Under the pieces are notes generated by a model that was not told where the DNA came from, ran no database searches, and was given only the letters and a program-made list of their open reading frames with translations. A DNA stretch of 64,000 nucleotides, from contig CP136069.1 of the NCBI GenBank assembly GCA_032622095.1, forward strand, positions 14,432,450 through 14,496,449. The letters run 5' to 3'. Positions 45,057-56,590 of the stretch are shown piece by piece; position 1 is the first letter of the stretch, and every line of letters begins with the position of its first letter. Source of the DNA: Siphonodentalium dalli (lineage: Eukaryota; Mollusca; Scaphopoda; Gadilida; Siphonodentaliidae). A program made the translations under genes and the position numbers.

Positions 45057-46574
45057 GAACATTTGTGCCAATTCTCACACAATTTCTGAGTCTGATTTTG
45101 TTACATTTTTATTTACCTTGAATTTTGGAAATCGGTCTCAAATTTTACAATTTACGGCAATATTTTGACGATGGCAGGGGAGCACAACTATGTTATTAGT
45201 TACTTCTAACAGTATCTCTTCGTGATTCATTTCTATAAATACGTCATTAGCAAAGACATTTTGGCGAAATTTTAGAAGTCAACTTGTTTAACTTCGATTA
45301 ACCGGAAAAGGAAATTATAAATAACGTCCACTGGCATTGCAAAATTAGGACAAGCCGCTTGCCAACTAAACGGACAAACTATGAAATACATTGGCTTGAT
45401 ATCATCGTAAGATCATCATTGCAATTCATCAATAAATATAATGATATACCGATATTGCAACAAACATCACACAAGGTATAGTTTAAGATTGGCCGTATCT
45501 TCAGGCGGCAGCCCGATTTCGCGAAATGAGTTTGTTACTATAAATAGAAAAATAATAGTAGGCATGTAGGAATCCTACTGGTGTACTATCGTAAAATAGT
45601 ATAGCAGTGTGCAGCCAATCAGAATGCGAGAAAGTCACGTGATATATAATATTACTTAATAAAATGACAAGTGTGCATTGATTTCAGCTACACACCCATC
45701 CCCTGTGCAAGGCTTTGCTTATTTGGTAATTTAATAATTAGTGTTGATTATCTAGACTATATTTGTTTTTTTTTGTATATTTTTAAGCAATAGGATGACC
45801 GATGGTTGCACTATGTTGCTCGATATATGTATGTATTGGCCTCATCAAATCTCAAATCATCCGCTTTAGCTCAACATTATCTTAATAAAGCTTGTAACAT
45901 TCTATTTTCAATCTCTTATTCATCGAAGGCTACTCAAGACGTCAACTCAGAATTTTTTTATCTGAAACTATATATGAATTTCGTCAATTTAAATCACCTT
46001 AATGTCCTTTCAAATTACACACGAACGGCCGCTACTTCTCGAACGGAAAGGCCACTTACTGCAAAAATAAGCTTTGCGTCATGAGCACAGGACAATATAT
46101 TCAGATAGGGAATTTCTTTCAAAGCGAAACCACTCGCGTTCAATATCAGATCACTCATCAAATGGATTACTGCTCTGGAAATTTAATTTATCTTATAACC
46201 TGTTAGTTTTGCAGATTCCAATATGTAGGCCCGACCAAAACTGAACTCATAGTCTGCATGGGGTTACATCACTGAAGCATCAAACTGAGGTTTAACAAGC
46301 CAGTTTCCAACAATTTCAGTTTGGCTGGACATGACGTAATACTGACTATCGTTTCATCCCCGTAAAGATATAGTGCCTCTCTGTGAAACAGAAGAGGATA
46401 CTAAATCTACATGTATGAGACGAAGTTTGTATATCCACACATAAATCCACAACTCCTTATGTAACTAATGTGTATCAACCAGCTCCACACAACAGCTTGA
46501 TATGTCTCCCTCTTGTATATAGTCGCCACAACACAGAAATTGCTCGAACCAGGAACCGGGGTACCCAAAATGGT
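45057..46574. other. Intergenic, no gene recognised
   Basis: The GCAGCCAATCAGAATGCGAG patch near 45608 looks like a fragment of a dispersed element but I cannot pair it. Frames at 45806-46084 and 46407-46598 lack domains. Confidence 0.4.
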
Positions 46575-46800
46575 AAATTTTGTGCGGAATAATTTCATGT
46601 GTTACAGTAAATGGATTGGAGCGAATAAATTAAAGTTTCTAAGTATTAAATACCAGATGTCAACATGAACAAATACTGGTATCATCTAGAGGTCACCGGA
46701 GATCAATATTTATAAAGTTTGGTGACGATCGGACGAGGGATATGGCCTGTTGGAGGTGCCGAAGTTTAGTCGTACAAACTTTACAAAGAGTAAATTACAA
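46575..46800 (-). repeat. Fragment of the satellite-associated dispersed repeat
   Basis: AATAATTTCATGTGTTACAG followed by TAAATGGATTGGAGCGA is the reverse complement of 33820-33860. Related text (GATCGGACGAGGGATATGGC) follows. Confidence 0.55.
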
Positions 46801-46805
46801 AACGA

Positions 46806-48404
46806 CCAGTTGCGGATCCAGAATATTTTAAAGGGGGTGCTTTGTACTGCTGTATATATGATGCATAGCATCATCCGAGCCGCAAAGCTGTGAGTGGGGG
46901 AGATCAGGAGAGGGCTTCCGGGAAAAATATGTGCATACTACAGTCAATAAGACGCGTTTTCCTGTATTCTGGGTCCAGTTTATGAGCTTTATAAATATTA
47001 GGCCTATATTAGTAGAGCGGACAAACTCAAAAAGCTCACTAGAAGTAGGAGTTTAGTCCATCGGCACCACACACGGGCTTGTGATACATCATTTTTAAGG
47101 TTATGACATTCCGCATCGGATAGGACCCGGTGTGAAATATACAAATAATGCGAAAGATGATTTTTAGCTGATTAAGTGCCAAATTTAAGCAAAAATCCCC
47201 GTTTTTGTAAAATTCGGCAAAATGAGAGATAAAAGTATAAACGCGCGAACATTTTGTGCTAAAATATTGTAGTCTATATACCTCTAGACATTTACTATGA
47301 TAGTGGTACGATTTCTCTGATATAACGAAGATTGTTTTTATATTTATTGTAAAAATAGAGAAAACAGCTCAATTTATATTTTTTTTTGCCTCACTTAATG
47401 GGCGATAGATCAATATTGTTTTGACCAAGGATATCGTATATAGTCTAGAAAAGTGCGGATATATATACCGCATACGACAATATGCTGAATATGCCATTAT
47501 ATTTAACACGTGGTGTGTTATGTAAGATTATTTCAACCCTCATCCCAAAATTCATCAAAAAGTTACTGTTTTAGGGAAATTCGGCACAAATGAATACAAA
47601 AGCACAAGTATTCGGGATATGTTTGTGCTACGATATAGCAGGTTACACACTTACAAACATATATTAATGAAATGGCATGATTGCGGTGATAGATGTGAAA
47701 AATTCTTAAATTTACGTGGAAAATAGACAAAAAATCTTTCATTTTCAGTTGTTTCGCCCCTCTTAATATGCGATTATTCAGTATTGCATTGAATGGAGAT
47801 CCCGTATATAATATAGAAACTTGTGGAAATATATATCGCATATTTTTGTAGGATAAAGATGTCATTCTTTGCCATATATGATATGTGGTGGTAGATTGTG
47901 TCACCCCCACCCCAAAATTCAGAAGAAACAAAATCAGTTTTAGAAATTTCGTTATGGCAGAATACAAAAGCACAACTCCGATTATTTTGTGCTATTATAT
48001 TGAAGTCTACCCACTTCGAGATATACATTATGATAACGCCATGGTATCATTTACAGATTAAATATAAACTTGTTTGCCCCTCTACATGGGTGATAATTCA
48101 ATTCCATTTTGAACAATAATCCAGGACAAACTCTCAAGAGTTGACGAGACACATAATGCATATGAATTATGAATGTTTTCGGATTGTATCATCTTCTGTC
48201 ACATTTGTTTGGTTACGTTGTTGCACCCATCGCCCCAACAATACAATACATTGCAAGATGAGACAAACGCGGAATATTCCTATACACATTTATGCATTAT
48301 ACACATACCTTATATCAAGCTGATGGGGCGTTTGATAGTTACTTGAGTTGAAGAAATTACATCATTGTATAATATAGCTTTACAGTTGTATAAGATTATA
48401 CGTA
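46806..48404. repeat. 1599-bp unit, tandem copy 1
   Basis: Begins CCAGTTGCGGATCCAGAATA and ends TAAGATTATACGTA. The following unit at 48405-50003 is about 98 percent identical by eye. Internally the unit holds three diverged subunits of about 367 bp, with phrases AAATTCGGCA(A/C)AAATGA near 47211, 47577 and 47944 and GCC(C/T)C-CTTAATGGGCGAT-type phrases between them. The 136-codon minus-strand frame is duplicated with the unit. Confidence 0.92.
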
Positions 48405-50003
48405 CCAGTTGCGGATCCAGAATATTTTAAAGGGGGTGCTTTGTACTGCTGTATATATGATGCATAGCATCATCCGAGCAGCAAAGCGGTGAGTGGGGGA
48501 GATCAGGAGAGGGGGTCCGGGGAAAATATGTGCATACTACAGTCAATAAGACGCGTTTTCCTGTATTCTGGGTCCAGTTTATGAGCTTTATAAATATTAG
48601 GCCTATATTAGTAGAGCGGACAAACTCAAAAAGCTCACTAGAAGTAGGAGTTTAGTCCATCGGCGCCACACACGGGCTTGTGATACATCATTTTGAAGGT
48701 TATGACATTCCGCATCGGATAGGATCCGGTGTGAAATATACAAATAATGCAAAAGATGATTTTTAGCTGATTAAGTGCCAAATTTCAGCAAAAATCCCCG
48801 TTTTTGTAAAATTCGGCAAAATGAGAGATAAAAGTACAAACGCGCGAACATTTTGCACTAAAATATTGTAGTCTATATACCTCTAGACATTTACTATGAT
48901 AGTGGTACGATTTCTCTGATATAACGAAGATTGTTTTTATATTTATTGTAAAAATAGAGAAAACAGCTCAATTTTTATTTTTTTTTGCCTCACTTAATGG
49001 GCGATAGATCAATATTGTTTTGACCAAGGATATCGTATATAGTCTAAAAAAGTGCGCATATATATACCGCATACGACAATATGCTGAATATGCCATCATA
49101 TTTAACACGTGGTGTGTTATGTAAGATTATTTCAACCCTCACCCCAAAATTCATCAAAAAGTTACTGTTTTAGGGAAATTCGGCACAAATGAATACAAAA
49201 GCACAAGTATTCGGGATATGTTTGTGCTACGATATAGCAGGTTACACACTTACAAACATATATTAATGAAATGGCATGATTGCGGTGATAGATGTGAAAA
49301 ATTCTTAAATTTACGTGGAAAATAGACAAAAAATCATTCATTTTCAGTTGTTTCGCCCCTCTTAATATGCGATTATTCAGTATTGCATTGAATAGAGATC
49401 CCGTATATAATATAGAAACTTGTGGAAATATATATCGCATATTTTGGTGGGATAAAGATGTCATTCTTTGCCATATATGATATGTGGTGGTAGATTGTGT
49501 CACCCCCATCCCAAAATTCAGAAGAAACAAAATCAGTTTTAGAAATTTCGTTATGGCAGAATACAAAAGCACAACTCCGATAATTTTGTGCTATTATATT
49601 GAAGTCTACCCACTTCGAGATATACATTATGATAACGCTATGGTATCATTTACAGATTAAATATAAACTTGTTTGCCCCTCTACATGGGTGATAATTCAA
49701 TTCCATTTTGAACAATAATCCAGGACAAACTCTCAAGAGTTGACGAGACACATAATGCATATGAATTATGAATGTTTTCGGATTGTATCATCTTCTGTCA
49801 CATTTGTTTGGTTACGTTGTTGCACCCATCGCCCCAACGATACAATACATTGCAAGATGAGACAAACGCGGAATATTCCTATACACATTTATGCATTATA
49901 CACATACCTTATATCAAGCTGATGGGGCGTTTGATAGTTACTTGAGTTGAAGAAATTACATCATTGTATAATATAGCTTCACAGTTGTATAAGATTATAC
50001 GTA
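48405..50003. repeat. 1599-bp unit, tandem copy 2
   Basis: Exact offset of 1599 bp from copy 1. A few substitutions, for example a T/A change in the AT-rich tract near 48976. It is followed by 50004-50300, which is not in copy 1's flank but is present in the inverted copy at 60645-62335. Confidence 0.92.
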
Positions 50004-50300
50004 TTGGGAGGTTTAATTATTGTTAATAACCAGGTTCAGCCACAGTACATGTAACTTGTAACATGTGTTGCCATCGCCAACGAAATCACACGACTCACGT
50101 GACCATTCCGCTTACACTTACAACATCATTCAACCGTTTAGACGTTTTGTGTCAAATGTGCAGCATTGCGAAATGTGTATCAGAGGGCTGTCCAATTTTT
50201 ATATCAATCGACGAACCTGTGCTTAGTGAACTTTTGTTAAATTCTTCAGCAGCTGTGACCACGCCGTTACCTTTCCCAAATGGGTTGTTGGTACGAACTA
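50004..50300. repeat. Right extension of the 1599-bp repeat family
   Basis: TTATTGTTAATAACCAGGTT through CGTCTAAACGG to CCCATTTGGG-type text matches the reverse complement of 60645-60945. Confidence 0.8.
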
Positions 50301-50721
50301 CAATTATAGTAGTACTATACATATAAGAATTACAAGTATAGCTTATGGTAGGCGTATGTGTTTCGTACGGTCTAAACACATTTTTACAGAAGTGACGACT
50401 GCGAGTCCATTTTGGAGAAAATAGTGCCGTCCATTGCATTCAATCTTCTTGCCACACGCAGCATTGTGATATAGTTATGTTTGTATTTAATTCTGTTGTT
50501 TACATGATAAATATTTTTAGTTGTACACTAGATGAATGCGTGCAAAACTCGCGTGCCCATATACTTGGGTTTCTCGAAACTATTGAAAATCGACAACTGA
50601 TAGAAAGAACACATATTCTAGTGATGTACCTGTAGCACCATATGCGTAATTCATGCGTGCAATAGGTTATTATGCGTAAGCTGTCAAGTGCCAACACAGC
50701 AAATAATAATTTACTGTAGGC
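50301..50721. other. Intergenic before the Gypsy remnant, no LTR recognised
   Basis: I looked for a TG...CA long terminal repeat repeated after 52200 and saw none. Confidence 0.4.
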
Positions 50722-51860
50722 ATGCATTGCACTAAATACCACCCGAACCGAAATTGTTCTAGAAAATCCGGTGAAAAACGGAAACAATTTGTGACACCAG
50801 ATAGCTACAATGGCACAAGATCATGGTTAGATCACCAAGCAAACTTTGAAATTTGTTCCAATACAAATGGATTGGAAATTAATGAGATGATTGGCGCAAG
50901 GAACACTCGGTGACCTACTCCTAGGACAAGAAGAAGACTACAAAGTTATTGTTGGTGCGATAGAAGGCCGATTTGCTGCCAAAAGCCTGACTGACCAGAT
51001 CGTACAATTGCGTGCATGACGACAAAGGGCAGGGGGAAAGTTACCGACGTCTAACCAATATGTTATATCATACTGCAACACATGAATTGAGAGACACCTT
51101 GGCAAAGAACCAATTCATTGGTGGTTTGTATGGTCCAGATATACGCGAAGGGTAAAACGAGCACGACCGGGCTCTCTTGGTGAGTGCATAAGCCATGCAG
51201 TTGAATTAGAGGCTATTGCCAAGTCTGACAAACATAGGGCTAAATACTATGCTAGGGCAGTAAATGAAGCAGACTCAACACAAAGCAAAAATATAGAGTT
51301 TGAAGAACTCAAAAAGATAAGAGATGAACTGAAGCCCCAAACTGGTTCTAATGGGAAAACTCAAAATAGATCACAACCGTCCCAGATATCACAGTCCATC
51401 TCTGAGACGAAGGAGATAAAACAAATATTGACTGATGTGAAGAAGTGTAAAGGGGAGATTAACAAAAAATGACAAACTTGGAGAACCAAAACAAGGAGAA
51501 AAAGAGTAACACAAATGAGTCCGGGATGGACTGTCGTGACGATAGACAGTGGAGACATAATTATAATGATAATCCTGATTATAACACAAACGAATACAAA
51601 GAACGCACCATATGCAGAACTTCTCACGATCCACGCGACATGTGTCATAATGCCTATCGTGGTAGGGGAGACGAGCAGAACACAAGTGGACATCGTAACT
51701 CCAACGAGTTTGTTAGATACATGTACAGCTCTTCTGAAGAGGGCGGCTGTATTTAGATTGCAATATCTATGGGCAGCCAGTGAGGTTTCTGATTGGTACT
51801 GGAACAACAGTTTCCATACTCTCAAAGAAACTGTATGACTACTTATCGGAAGATAAACAC
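50722..51860 (+). pseudogene. Ty3/Gypsy-type Gag and protease remnant, frameshifted
   Basis: The fragment holds a Gag core: PDSYNGTRSWLDHQANFEIC at the start (50800-50860), then in other frames LGDLLLGQEEDYKVIV, and later RPGSLGECISHAVELEAIAK (51160-51220). These are typical of invertebrate Gypsy Gag capsid regions. A Lys/Asn/Arg-rich tail without a clear zinc knuckle follows. A protease-like stretch FLIGTGTTVSILS lies at about 51780-51820, where the catalytic Asp-Thr-Gly reads Gly-Thr-Gly. Several stops and shifts break it. No RT, integrase or LTR was found nearby, so pol is mostly deleted. Confidence 0.75.
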
Positions 51861-52882
51861 CATATGTTACATAAATGATGTAGCACACGAGCTGCTGATC
51901 ATTGAGTCCAACGAAACGAATAAGGCTTACCGAGTTGTATCATCTAACTCATCGGAAACTCTGCCAGAGATAGTATCTTCTCGTCACTTGTCAGAGCACA
52001 TCAACACAAATTCCCTAGAAGGAATTGGAACTTTTGACACTGAGGATCACGAGCCAACTTATACCACGATAAGCAGCACGGATCAGGCACCAGCTATCGC
52101 AGAGAACACAGATATTGGCAGAATATGCCATATGTGACTCCTGGAAGGTCTGGACATTCACAAATGCTCAGAAAGCTTAACGAACCTATTATGGGTATCT
52201 ATGATCAGATGGCAATACAGCAGTAGTTTCTGCTACCATAAACAATGGGGATGAGTTTCAAAGAGCTGAACCAAAAACCACCCTATCCTGAAGTGAAACC
52301 AAATGCACAGGAGAAATATATTCTTCCTGACACATTGGAAGACATACATGGTCAGATAAATTCGACATATAATGACCAAGGCCTTGGAGATATTACGGCA
52401 TCTGTTCCTCGTCATATTCCAAGAAATATGGCCCAACCCAGAAACGGCGCCATGGTACCCCAAGGGGGATTCAAGGACGATAGATAGAATTAAAAAACAT
52501 CGCAAGGTTGATGACAAGGCTCGATTTGATGGTGTGCGATCAAGAAGATCGTGACGCATTAAAATCCCAAATACTGTGGGAAGGTCCCCATAGGGCAAAG
52601 TCGTGGATGATGACTCCCAGATAATAGAGCCACAGAAATACAGTGTATATACTGTTTGTATAGTACTGTTGATGTAAAACAAATATTCTATTATATGATT
52701 ATAGGGAAGTTGCAGCCACGGGGGGCATCAAGTCCCGGTGGGTGTAGGTTCATTCCAAACACGACCCCTTGGCTCAACTTGCAGGGTTGGGCCATGAATA
52801 GATGTGGTGAGATCGCGAGCTCATCTAAATGGCTGTGCCGTCTCGTGGGTAGCTCATGCCCATTGGTCGCTAAAAACCCTCT
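51861..52882. other. Sequence after the protease remnant; unrecognised short frames
   Basis: Frames 51793-52137 and 52245-52487 have protein-like composition, Ser/Thr/Glu-rich in the first and Pro-rich in the second. They may be further decayed parts of the same retrotransposon or of its host locus. No motif allows a call. Confidence 0.4.
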
Positions 52883-53619
52883 GGCCCGATTCGTCATCTC
52901 CGGTTTAAACCTGGTCTACGTAAACCTCTAGGTTTAAACCGACGTGAGTCAGCAAAATCCGTGGTTTAAACCCGCGAACGCAGGGTTAAGTGACGCATTC
53001 GTCATCTTTGGTTTAAACCTGGTCCAGCCAGACCGTTGGTTTAGCAGTAGTGTCTCTGTATCGTCGAGATAATTAATCGTACTTTCCTTATGCGGACCGC
53101 CTCGTTTTATTGATTGCGAAAATCAATAATTACGACAGCGACCATATTTTGATTGGAAATTTATAAGCGACAAGCACTCACACCTATACAGCGTGCGGGG
53201 ATAAGTTTTTGTCAATTTCGATAATTTGTCTGCGTTTTATAAGCTTAAACCAGCAACTAAACCATCTAATTCGGTGGTCCAGCTAAACCAGCTTTACCGA
53301 GGCTAAACTTGAGATGACGAATCCGTCTTTTCTTCGTCGCGGTTTAGAATTGTCAAACAATCAATCAAAGGGTGGAGCTGTAAATTATCTCGAGTGAGGG
53401 CGTGTCTACTTGACGACTGCCGACTGGTGTTATCGTGTCACAGTTGATTCATTCGCACGTGAGCGTTGCTCAGATATGGACAAGTTGCTTCAATATAATG
53501 TTTACAACTATATTGTGGCAATCACAAATACAGGTGTTTTCTACGAATTCATTTGAAGGGTTGAACGTTTTAATTATGACACCAAACGATGCTACTACAT
53601 GACAATATATGCTATACAC

Positions 53620-55100
53620 AAAGTTCAACCCGTGTACCTGATATCACCAACCCGGAAGGTGTCACGAAACCGGACCATGTGGTTTTTGATAAATGAACAT
53701 ATCCTCCCTCAGATGAATGTATTTATCGCCCGGTTGATGTTGCTATCCACTATTTAAAACATAAATTCGTAAAGCGTAATGTTCCCTCATTATGATAGCT
53801 TGCTGTCGCCCCGCTACAATTAATGGACATTCCGGCTCATATCAGTTTTTATCATAAATCCTAGACACTTTTTGACGTTAGATAGTTCGTTTGATGTATA
53901 ATTAGCCGCCGCTAACGGCGGAAAATGCGTGTATCAATAGAAAATATATGTTCGAGTAACCTTAAGTTGTTCCACCCTACAGTGCGATTCGTAAAGAAAA
54001 AAAATCACTAACCGCGATCAAGTGTAGGTACCCACCATAATTATGGGGGTCAAAGCCGCGGATCGACACTGCAATAAGATGTCGCCCAACCGGAGTTGGG
54101 ATGTCAAAGATGCGGATTATATATTTCGGATTTTGACTGTTTTTGTCGGTGAATTAGTACTGATAATCACTCAATGTCAGCCACGCATTCTAATGAATCG
54201 ATTTTCAATTATTATAATAATTATGTAATATATATTAAGTCATACTTCATTATAAAAGCTATCAATTTTGTCAGTTATTCACTTATGAATTGTTGACGGC
54301 GGTGTGGTCCACATAGGATGCAGACCGCCTAACATTTCCTTAAATAATTGGTGAAGCTGGTTCCGCCAGTTCGGATTCGATTGCACGAAAGAAAATCCGT
54401 AGAATGGCACGTACTTTAGGACTTGAGCTAGTAAAATATGCCCATTATATGGAATATACGATATGGGTGGGCGTATTCGTATGTTTGTTTGTGTTTTAAT
54501 TTCATGCTAATACATGCCTTGTATATAGTAGGATATTTTCAATAATATAGGCCCGGAACTGTACGTATGGTAGGGGGGAATTAAACAGTGCAAATCTTTG
54601 ATGGATAGGGACGTGGCTGTATAGGGTCTCAGTTGGTGTGTCCACCTAAGATTTTCTTAATGCGCATGCACCCCCGGATTGAGTAGTTCCATTTGAACCA
54701 TATGTTATAGTCCAGTCAAAATACGACATATATCGGTTGAAAATGTTTATAGAATTTATTTTATTCTTAATGTATGCAGGGGCTTCTTCCTGACAACATA
54801 TTAAACATTCGCTGTGAGATATGTTTGTAATTATAATGTATGGAAATTGTAATCGTTTCTCCCAGTTACCATAGTTCTTTTCGATCGCATTTGTTTAAGG
54901 GCAGTTTGATTGAAATGGACCCAACAAGAAGTGCATTTAAATACATGTAGTGGGGACATGTTATATACCAAACGAAATGGCGTGCATTTCTATATGCAAC
55001 GGGGGTGTATGTGGTTGTGAATATCCGATCAAGGTCAACCACGTCAAAAGGTCACAGAGTACAAACTTAAAAGCCGGATTCTGTTTTCCGGATGCTAACT
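53620..55100. other. Non-coding interior of the 7.64-kb element
   Basis: A perfect short hairpin CCGCCG-CTAA-CGGCGG lies at 53906-53921. No gene recognised. Confidence 0.5.
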
Positions 55101-55212
55101 AGAAAAAGTGACCTTTCAGACTCCAGAAAAAATGGCGTCTGTCATGGCGGCCATTTTTTTGTTATGCCCCAGACTATAGTATAGTACAGAACGTTCTATA
55201 CAATCCATCACA

Positions 55213-55496
55213 AATAGTATGCACAGAAATTCATATACAGCTGTTTACAGTGAATTCCCCACCCCCACCCCCCGCAAGTCAGGGGGAGTCGGAAAAAATT
55301 AGCAGGCACGTATGCTGATTTTTGACTTTCGACCCTTGTTGGGACCCACCCACCCCCGCGTCCATTTTATTTTCAATTTCGGCAGTTTTTTCCGACCATG
55401 TTTGGACACTCACCCCCTTTTAACACTAAAACAGAGATTTGCGGGGGGGGGGGGTTCACTGTAAACAGCTGTATATGAATTTCAGTGCACACTATT
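55213..55496. mobile_element. 284-bp MITE with about 42-bp terminal inverted repeats
   Basis: AATAGTATGCACAGAAATTC at 55213 is the near reverse complement of the text ending at 55496, and both continue into CATATACAGCTGTTTACAGT. The inner part has C runs next to the left arm and a 12-G run next to the right arm (55443-55454). Confidence 0.82.
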
Positions 55497-55504
55497 AGTC
55501 ATGG

Positions 55505-55625
55505 TTGTTAACATTGACATGTAAATAGGAACGAGTCATTTTGGGGTCATTCGGTCAAAAGACATGGCTGCCAGCAGACATCTTGGATTTCAAAATTCAA
55601 TCCATTAGCATGGGCTACATGCTAT
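55505..55625 (+). repeat. Solitary satellite monomer
   Basis: TTAACATTGACATGTAAATA, TCATTTTGGGGTCATTCGGT and CATCTTGGATTTCAAAATTC match the 160-bp monomer of 30714-33800. Confidence 0.85.
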
Positions 55626-55714
55626 ACTGTTTGTTTAATATTTTTGAGTTGCGAAAAAATTGTTTGTTGGTCCAATTGACCACCCACCCACCCTGGCATA
55701 TGTGCCAGAAAAAA

Positions 55715-55815
55715 ACTTTTTTTCCACCCCCGTGCGCAAATCTCTGTTTTAGTGTTAAAAGGGGGTGGGTGTCCAAAAATGGTCGGAAAAAACTGCCGAC
55801 CCCCCCCCCCCGGAC
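55715..55815. repeat. Inverted copy of the inner MITE sequence
   Basis: CGCAAATCTCTGTTTTAGTG, AAAAGGGGGTGGGTGTCC and GGTCGGAAAAAACTGCCG are the reverse complement of 55388-55445. A 13-base C run ends it. Confidence 0.8.
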
Positions 55816-56590
55816 GCATAATTATTTATCTTTTGTTGCGAAGTTTTGTGTCAGAGTTATCATTGCTTTGTTCACTTAATTGATCCAACACTCTAATATC
55901 TACATTGGTCTCCTTGTTGAACGGTTTGATCGAGGTTGGGCGAGATATGACCCCAGTAAAAAATTAAAAACACAAACCCTATCTCTGAGGACAAAATTTA
56001 ATGCATGGCAAGTAAGATGAATTGGCTTTATTATCTTTGGCAGGATAACATCCTTAATACATGGTATTAACTGTGTCCACAACATGACCGTCTTATATTA
56101 CCATAGTCGTATGGTATTGTTTCGCCATGTGGGGTCTTAATACAAACCCGATTCTGATACGACTAAACTGTTATCCGAAACGACAGCATGCATGTTCGTG
56201 TGAACATGGACTTATGTATACGTCATTTTCATTCGCCTTTTTGAATGGGCAAATTTGACTGCTGAGATGACTGTTCAATTAATTTAATTAATCCACCCAT
56301 AATATATGTGTATACATGATTCGAAAATGGTACGGACTCATATTCAGATGAGATAATTAGTCCAACGCATCGGTCTCAGATACATACGAAACACGCGAAA
56401 ACTCACCAGAACTCTATAAGTACTATGGATATTTACTGCACAGAAGATCCGGTGTTACTGACATCTTGATCCACCCCTTGACATCTATCTGGATCGAAAG
56501 TGGTCCCACCATATTGAGAATGACATGTGCTTTTTTTTAAATATGTTCATTCCTATGCTTCTTTGACAAAATCAATTATATACCGTCCAC

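Larger units (their letters stand above)
55105..56590. repeat. Internal direct duplication, copy 1 (interrupted)
   Basis: GACTCCAGAAAAAATGGCGT at 55119 and the block 55900-56590 match 58290-58385 and 58500-59105 in the same order. Shared phrases are AATTTAATGCATGGCAAGTA, GCATGCATGTTC, GTTCAATTAATTTAATTAAT, GAAGATCCGGTGTTA and GTGGTCCCACCATATTGAGA. The segment 55205-55880 between them is extra and holds the MITE and satellite fragment. Confidence 0.8.

Noticed and set aside
47563-49572. 136-codon minus-strand frame present in both tandem copies and partly in the inverted copy (61523-61780)
   Set aside because: The inverted copy differs by roughly 15 or more amino acids in 85 with no sign of conservative change, and a stop shortens it. 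This fits neutral divergence, not a protein under selection.
51361-51888. 175-codon hydrophobic minus-strand frame
   Set aside because: It is antisense to the Gypsy Gag/protease remnant, and its hydrophobicity follows from an Asn/Lys/Arg-rich sense strand.
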